From assembly GCA_025517465.1 (NCBI GenBank), contig JAOPKE010000002.1, positions 310,001 to 374,000 of the forward strand: a stretch of DNA of 64,000 nucleotides, given 5' to 3'. Below, one piece after another: positions 60,593 through 64,000 of this stretch. The notes under the pieces are model-generated. The model was not told the DNA's origin, searched no databases, and saw only the letters and a list, made by a program, of their open reading frames with translations. A program made the translations under genes and the position numbers. How positions within the stretch are numbered: position 1 is the first letter of the stretch; each line of letters opens with the position of its first letter. The stretch comes from Halobacteria archaeon HArc-gm2 (lineage in GTDB: Archaea; Halobacteriota; Halobacteria; Halobacteriales; Haloarculaceae).

Positions 60593-60673
60593 TAGTGGTC
60601 GTTGTAACTTTTTACCGGCGTTCGCCGGTACCGTCCACGTCGAACGCCGGTAAGGGTTTACAACGACCACTAT
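60592..60673. repeat. Dispersed inverted-repeat element, copy 2 (82 bp)
   Basis: The ends ATAGTGGTCGTTGTAA (60592-60607) and its exact reverse complement (60658-60673) match copy 1 except one position where both arms changed together (G/C swapped). An inner pair ACCGGCGTTCG / CGAACGCCGGT continues the hairpin. It begins at the last base of the arlH TGA and is followed by gag, as in copy 1. Confidence 0.8.
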
Positions 60674-60689
60674 GAGGGATACGCGGTCC

Positions 60690-60878
60690 TCAGGCGGTGC
60701 CCTGCGCCGCCGCCATCTTCATGATCTGCGGGACGACCAGAACCTCGAGCACGGCGATGCCGAGCACGAGCCATCGCATCGTCCCCTCGAGGACGGTGAA
60801 CGCGATAATCGTGAGTATCACTGCGCTGCCGATGCCCATGCCGTAGCGCATCGCGGGGGTCTCCAGGGGTGCAGGCAT
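60690..60878 (-). CDS. Small two-helix membrane protein (62 aa)
   Basis: 62 residues from ATG 60878; an AT-rich caaatattatg (minus strand, about 60903-60917) sits 25-35 bases upstream. Two hydrophobic helices: RYGMGIGSAVILTIIAFTVL and LVLGIAVLEVLVVPQIMKM (split by the MRW turn). Upstream in-frame residues are not convincing. It faces arlH across the repeat element. No family recognised. Confidence 0.7.
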   Translation of the reverse strand: MPAPLETPAMRYGMGIGSAVILTIIAFTVLEGTMRWLVLGIAVLEVLVVPQIMKMAAAQGTA

Positions 60879-61006
60879 ACGATCGGGTGCCCGCGAGCTA
60901 CCTACATAATATTTGTCAACTACGGCGGGTAGCAGTGTATCCCTGGTCGATTCAGCCTTGACGTGGCGGTCACGATAGTGCCTCGACGGGGTGGGATCCA
61001 AGCATA

Positions 61007-61165
61007 CCGCTCGCCGGAGGCGAGCGGTTTCCCCGGTCGCGAACGGAGTGAGCGACCGGCCTTTTTCACCACCGGGAGAGCAGAGCTCTCCCGAGCCCAC
61101 ACTCGCTCCGCTCGCGTGGACGACGTTTTTCGAGGAGAGGTTCCCGCAGGCTGCCGGAGGCAGCC
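61007..61165. repeat. Array of four perfect hairpins downstream of the KaiC-like gene
   Basis: Stem pairs: 61007-61015 with 61019-61027 (9 bp, loop gga); 61033-61040 with 61052-61059 (8 bp); 61073-61081 with 61085-61093 (9 bp, loop aga); 61149-61155 with 61159-61165 (7 bp, loop gga). T-rich or A-rich runs lie between or after them. The region 60879-61193 otherwise holds no gene. Confidence 0.75.
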
Positions 61166-61193
61166 GAGGAAACCCGACGAAGAAAAAGGTCGC

Positions 61194-62315
61194 TTAGAAG
61201 ATACTCGCCTGCTGGTAGACCGAGATGCCGTCAGCCGTTATCTCGTAGGGTTTGGTCTCGCGGGAGTGGTTGGCGTTCCGGATTTTCTGTATCTCGACGG
61301 CGAGTCTGGTCTCCTGGTTCTCCGAGCGGACGTACTTGAGGACGAAGACGGCGTCGGTGAGGTACTCGATGATGCCGTGGCGGGAGGCGTAGGGGTTGGT
61401 CTCGCTGGCTTCGGAGGTGAGCATGGTCGTGACGCCGGCGCGCTTGAGTGCGCGCGTGAAGTCGAACACTTCGGTCCGGCGGCGGGCCTGGTCGTCGTAC
61501 ATCATCTCCAGCAGCGAGACGGAGTCGAGCACGAGGCGGTCGGCGTCGAACTCTTCGATGAGGTCCGGGAGTTCGCCGCGGATGTTGTCGAGGCTGTTGG
61601 CCATCTCCACCGGGTCGAGGTCGACGACGGCGAGCTGGCCGTCGTCCTCGTAGGTCTCGAACTCCCAGCCCCACTCGTCGGCGGTGGCCATGATGGCGTC
61701 GTGGCTCTGTTCGAGCGTGACGAAGATGGCGTTCTCCCCCTGTTCGAGGCCGTGATGGAGGAACTGGAGGCCGAAGGTCGTCTTCCCGGTCCCGGCGGAG
61801 CCGATGGCGACGATCAGGTGGCGCGCCGGGACGCCGCCCTGGATCATCGCGTCGAGGCCGGCGATGCCGATGTCGATGCGCGGGATCTCGGACTCGAAGT
61901 CCTCGTCGTCGAACTCCGCCTCGCCCGGTCCGCCGGCCGATTCGAACGCGGACTCGAAGTCGTCTTCGAACAGCGATCCGCCGCCGTCCTGGGCTCCGAG
62001 GTCGACGCCGCCGGCACCGTTGGTCGCGTCGAATCCGCCAGCCCCGCCGTCGTCGAACGGGTCGTCGTCGGTCGCGTCCGACGGCTGGTCCACCTCGCTC
62101 TCGATGCGGGCCTGTGCCGCCGCGAAGGCGTCCTCCGCCGCGTCGTCGAGATCGCGATCCGACGGCCCGGCCGCCGTCGTTCCGTCACGCGCCCCCGCGT
62201 CGCTCGTCGTCCCGCCGTTCGTCGAGTCGTCCGTCGACTCGCTCTCGTCGACGTCTCCGTCGTCGCCGCTGACGGCGCGTTCGAACCAGTCGTCGTCGGA
62301 GGACTCCTCACTCAT
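61194..62315 (-). CDS. KaiC/RadA-like RecA-superfamily ATPase with long acidic N-terminal region
   Basis: 373 residues. Residues 1-143 are acidic and low-complexity (Asp/Gly/Ser-rich), probably disordered. Residues 147-373 form one KaiC-type ATPase domain: IDIGIAGLDAMIQGGVP, Walker A GSAGTGKTTF (about 172-181), Walker B RLVLDSVSLLEMM, and a C-terminal EIQKIRNANHSRETKPYEI. Single-domain KaiC-like proteins in haloarchaea are signalling or gas-vesicle/archaellum-related ATPases of unclear task. Divergent from NAD kinase with a 153-base gap. Confidence 0.88.
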   Translation of the reverse strand: MSEESSDDDWFERAVSGDDGDVDESESTDDSTNGGTTSDAGARDGTTAAGPSDRDLDDAAEDAFAAAQARIESEVDQPSDATDDDPFDDGGAGGFDATNGAGGVDLGAQDGGGSLFEDDFESAFESAGGPGEAEFDDEDFESEIPRIDIGIAGLDAMIQGGVPARHLIVAIGSAGTGKTTFGLQFLHHGLEQGENAIFVTLEQSHDAIMATADEWGWEFETYEDDGQLAVVDLDPVEMANSLDNIRGELPDLIEEFDADRLVLDSVSLLEMMYDDQARRRTEVFDFTRALKRAGVTTMLTSEASETNPYASRHGIIEYLTDAVFVLKYVRSENQETRLAVEIQKIRNANHSRETKPYEITADGISVYQQASIF

Positions 62316-62468
62316 CTGTGATCCGGGCCCCGCCAGCGAGCCGTTGGGAGGTAACTCGCGTCGGGACAGATTAACCTTACCCGCCGCGTTCGCGTTCCTG
62401 ATAATTCCGTCGCGGCTCGCGGCCGCCCGTGGACGGGTTTATGTGGACCCCGCCGAAAGCCCGAGGCA

Positions 62469-63338
62469 ATGAAGGTCGGCATCGTCGCCCAGCGGGACAA
62501 CCGCCGGGCCACGTCTCTCGCCGGGCGCCTCGGCGTGCGACTCCGTTCGGCGGACGCGACCGTCGTGTTCGACGAGACGACAGCGGCCACGCTCGACGGC
62601 ACCGACGGCGACGACGGCGAGTGGGCGGCGGCGAACGAATCGCCAACCGGCGTCGACGTCGACGAGATGGCGTCGTGCGACCTGGTAGTGAGTATCGGCG
62701 GCGACGGCACGTTCCTGTACGCCGCCCGCGGCGCGGGGTCGACGCCCATCGTCGGTGTCAACCTCGGCGAAGTCGGGTTCCTGAACGCTGTCTCGCCCAG
62801 CGAGGCCATCGACGCCGTCCTCGAGGAGGTCCGCCACTGCCGGGAGAACGGCGGGCCGCGGACGACTGACTTGGCGCGCATCGCCGCCAGCGGCGCGGAC
62901 TGGTCGCTATCGCCCGCCATCAACGAGGTCGTCGTCCACGGCCCGCGCCGGGGACACGGCGGCGGCGCGGAGTTCGAAGTGCGCGTCGACGGGTCACTGT
63001 ACACCAGCGGCCACGCCGACGGCGTGCTCGTGGCGACGCCGACCGGGTCGACGGCGTACAACCTCAGCGAGGACGGGCCGCTCGTCCACCCTGGCGTCGA
63101 CGGACTGGTCGTCTCCGAGATGGCCGGCGAGGAGTCGATGCCGCCGCTCGTCGTCGGTGCCGACAGCGAGGTGACGGTACGAATCGAGGGCGCAGAATCC
63201 GGGGTCGTCGTCAGCGACGGGCGCGCGCGACAGCGGGTCGACCCGCCGGAACTGGTGACGCTCACGCGGGCGGACGTCCCGGTGCGGATCGCCGGGCCGC
63301 CACGGGACTTCTTCGGTGCGCTCGGGAAACTGGCCTAA
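62469..63338 (+). CDS. nadK: NAD kinase
   Basis: 289 residues. GGDGT (77-81) in [14 protein letters not shown] is the catalytic motif; INEVVVHGP, the [12 protein letters not shown] block and the GDVPVRI-like end complete the family set. It phosphorylates NAD (with ATP or polyphosphate) to make NADP in the cytoplasm. About 20 extra acidic residues (about 43-62) are inserted before the catalytic loop, a halophilic feature. TATA-like ggtttatgtgg (62436-62446) is 29 bases before the ATG. It converges with the next gene on a shared CTAA. Confidence 0.95.
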   Translation: MKVGIVAQRDNRRATSLAGRLGVRLRSADATVVFDETTAATLDGTDGDDGEWAAANESPTGVDVDEMASCDLVVSIGGDGTFLYAARGAGSTPIVGVNLGEVGFLNAVSPSEAIDAVLEEVRHCRENGGPRTTDLARIAASGADWSLSPAINEVVVHGPRRGHGGGAEFEVRVDGSLYTSGHADGVLVATPTGSTAYNLSEDGPLVHPGVDGLVVSEMAGEESMPPLVVGADSEVTVRIEGAESGVVVSDGRARQRVDPPELVTLTRADVPVRIAGPPRDFFGALGKLA

Positions 63339-63622
63339 CGACGGCCGATGGCGAAGATGACGGGCGCCATGACGAGCAGCGCCAGGCCGACGAACTTGTA
63401 CATCGCCACGCTCTGGAGGAGGCTCCCGCCTTTCGGCTCGAGCATGTTGCCGGGCAGGACGACGAACAGGAGCCCGAACGTGAGCAGGTGGAGCCCGAAC
63501 AGCTTGTTCGAACGCTGGACGAGGATCCCGATGGCACCGAGTACGGCGACGAGCAGGAGAACGTCACCGATGTTGTAGTTAAACAGGAAGCTGTCGACGA
63601 CTTGCAGCGGTAACGCGAGCAT
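63335..63622 (-). CDS. Small three-helix membrane protein (95 aa)
   Basis: 95 residues. Three hydrophobic segments ([52 protein letters not shown]), short polar turns, and a basic end (GRR). A TATA-like aagtttattg on the minus strand (about 63651-63660) lies about 31 bases before the ATG. No family recognised; haloarchaeal membrane protein. Confidence 0.75.
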   Translation of the reverse strand: MLALPLQVVDSFLFNYNIGDVLLLVAVLGAIGILVQRSNKLFGLHLLTFGLLFVVLPGNMLEPKGGSLLQSVAMYKFVGLALLVMAPVIFAIGRR

Positions 63623-63750
63623 CCTTGTCCGAATCTCACGATGGCGGAATCAATAAACTTCCGTTCCGCGCCCGCGCGCTCGGTCGTCGGTGGCCAGGCC
63701 GGCGCGGGAGCAAACACACTTATTAGCTGTCGGCCGTGAAACAACTCATT

Positions 63751-64000
63751 GTGCCGGAGTCATCCGCCGACGCGAGCGTGCTGGTCGTCGACGACGAACG
63801 GGACGTCGCCGACGTCTACGCGCTGCGACTGTCAGACGAGTTCGAGACGCGGACGGCCTACAGCGGCGGGGCAGCCATGGAGTCGCTCGACGACGACGTC
63901 GACGTGGTGTTGCTCGACCGTCACATGCCGGAGATCTCGGGCGACGACGTCCTCGAGGAGATCCGCGCGTGCGACGTCGAGTGCCGGGTGATCATGTTGA
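63751..64000 (+). CDS. Response regulator receiver domain, N-terminal part (cut by window edge)
   Basis: 83 residues visible from GTG 63751; TATA-like cttattagc (63719-63727) is 29 bases upstream and excludes the in-frame GTG at 63736. VLVVDDERDVADVY carries the two acidic Mg residues, VVLLDRHMPEISGDDVLEEI the phospho-accepting Asp (in LLDRHMP). The shape and N-terminal spacer resemble haloarchaeal HalX-type regulators, which have a C-terminal HalX domain that here lies outside the window. Confidence 0.85.
   Translation, partial: MPESSADASVLVVDDERDVADVYALRLSDEFETRTAYSGGAAMESLDDDVDVVLLDRHMPEISGDDVLEEIRACDVECRVIML

Noticed and set aside
1-64000. tRNA or rRNA genes, CRISPR arrays, complete insertion sequences
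   Set aside because: None was seen by eye on either strand: no T-loop/acceptor pattern, no regular short repeats with spacers, no transposase. A covariance-model search would be decisive for tRNAs.

Overview
The window comes from an extremely halophilic archaeon (class Halobacteria). The coding sequence is GC-rich and the proteins are strongly acidic. Lipoproteins carry twin-arginine-type leaders ending in a cysteine lipobox, and one secreted protein ends in a PGF-CTERM sorting tail. Archaeal-only genes are present (thermosome, archaellum ATPase ArlH, RdfA, CobY, CbiZ, NikR-type regulator). Many genes have a TATA box 26-31 nt before the start codon, the layout of leaderless transcripts. No rRNA, tRNA, CRISPR array, complete insertion sequence or replication origin was recognised. 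Genus cannot be fixed from the sequence alone.

Layout: 1-2123 carries the start of a metallophosphoesterase, a small zinc-ribbon protein and an aldo/keto reductase. 2527-15881 is a cobalamin region: NikR-like regulator, HAD protein, cbiB-cobS-cobY in overlapping frames, cobD-cbiZ, two BtuF-like proteins, cbiE-cobA and the cobyric acid synthase cbiP, with a satD gene pair inserted. Together they adenosylate, amidate, salvage and assemble the nucleotide loop of B12. 16461-22170 holds a MinD-like ATPase with a partner, mannonate dehydratase, a SIMPL lipoprotein, an F420-type oxidoreductase and an SMP-30 lactonase. 22265-29854 is a cell-surface cluster: membrane proteins, a lipoprotein that looks like a circularly permuted solute-binding protein, a PAP2 enzyme, a GT-C glycosyltransferase and an ASST-like protein.

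30746-42235 and 48504-52821 look like one xylan-type saccharide system split by another operon. It has a cytoplasmic GH10 xylanase, a XacA-type sugar dehydrogenase, a GH4 glycosidase, a secreted Tat-dependent CBM+GH10 protein with an altered catalytic motif, two family-5 binding lipoproteins and a complete DppBCDF-type importer. Between them (42922-48302) is the DUF4129 / DUF58 / MoxR / Yip1 membrane-linked AAA operon, in which a separate N-terminal module and DUF58 are fused. 52927-64000 holds mostly housekeeping and regulatory genes: a divergent thermosome subunit, an IclR regulator, rdfA (cell shape), UspA, a tRNA methylthiotransferase, a lone arlH, a KaiC-like ATPase, NAD kinase and the start of a response regulator.

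Non-coding features of note are two copies of an 80-82 bp inverted-repeat element placed directly after stop codons, a large inverted-repeat region at 15916-16383, four consecutive hairpins at 61007-61165, and several dyad operators next to sugar and transport genes.
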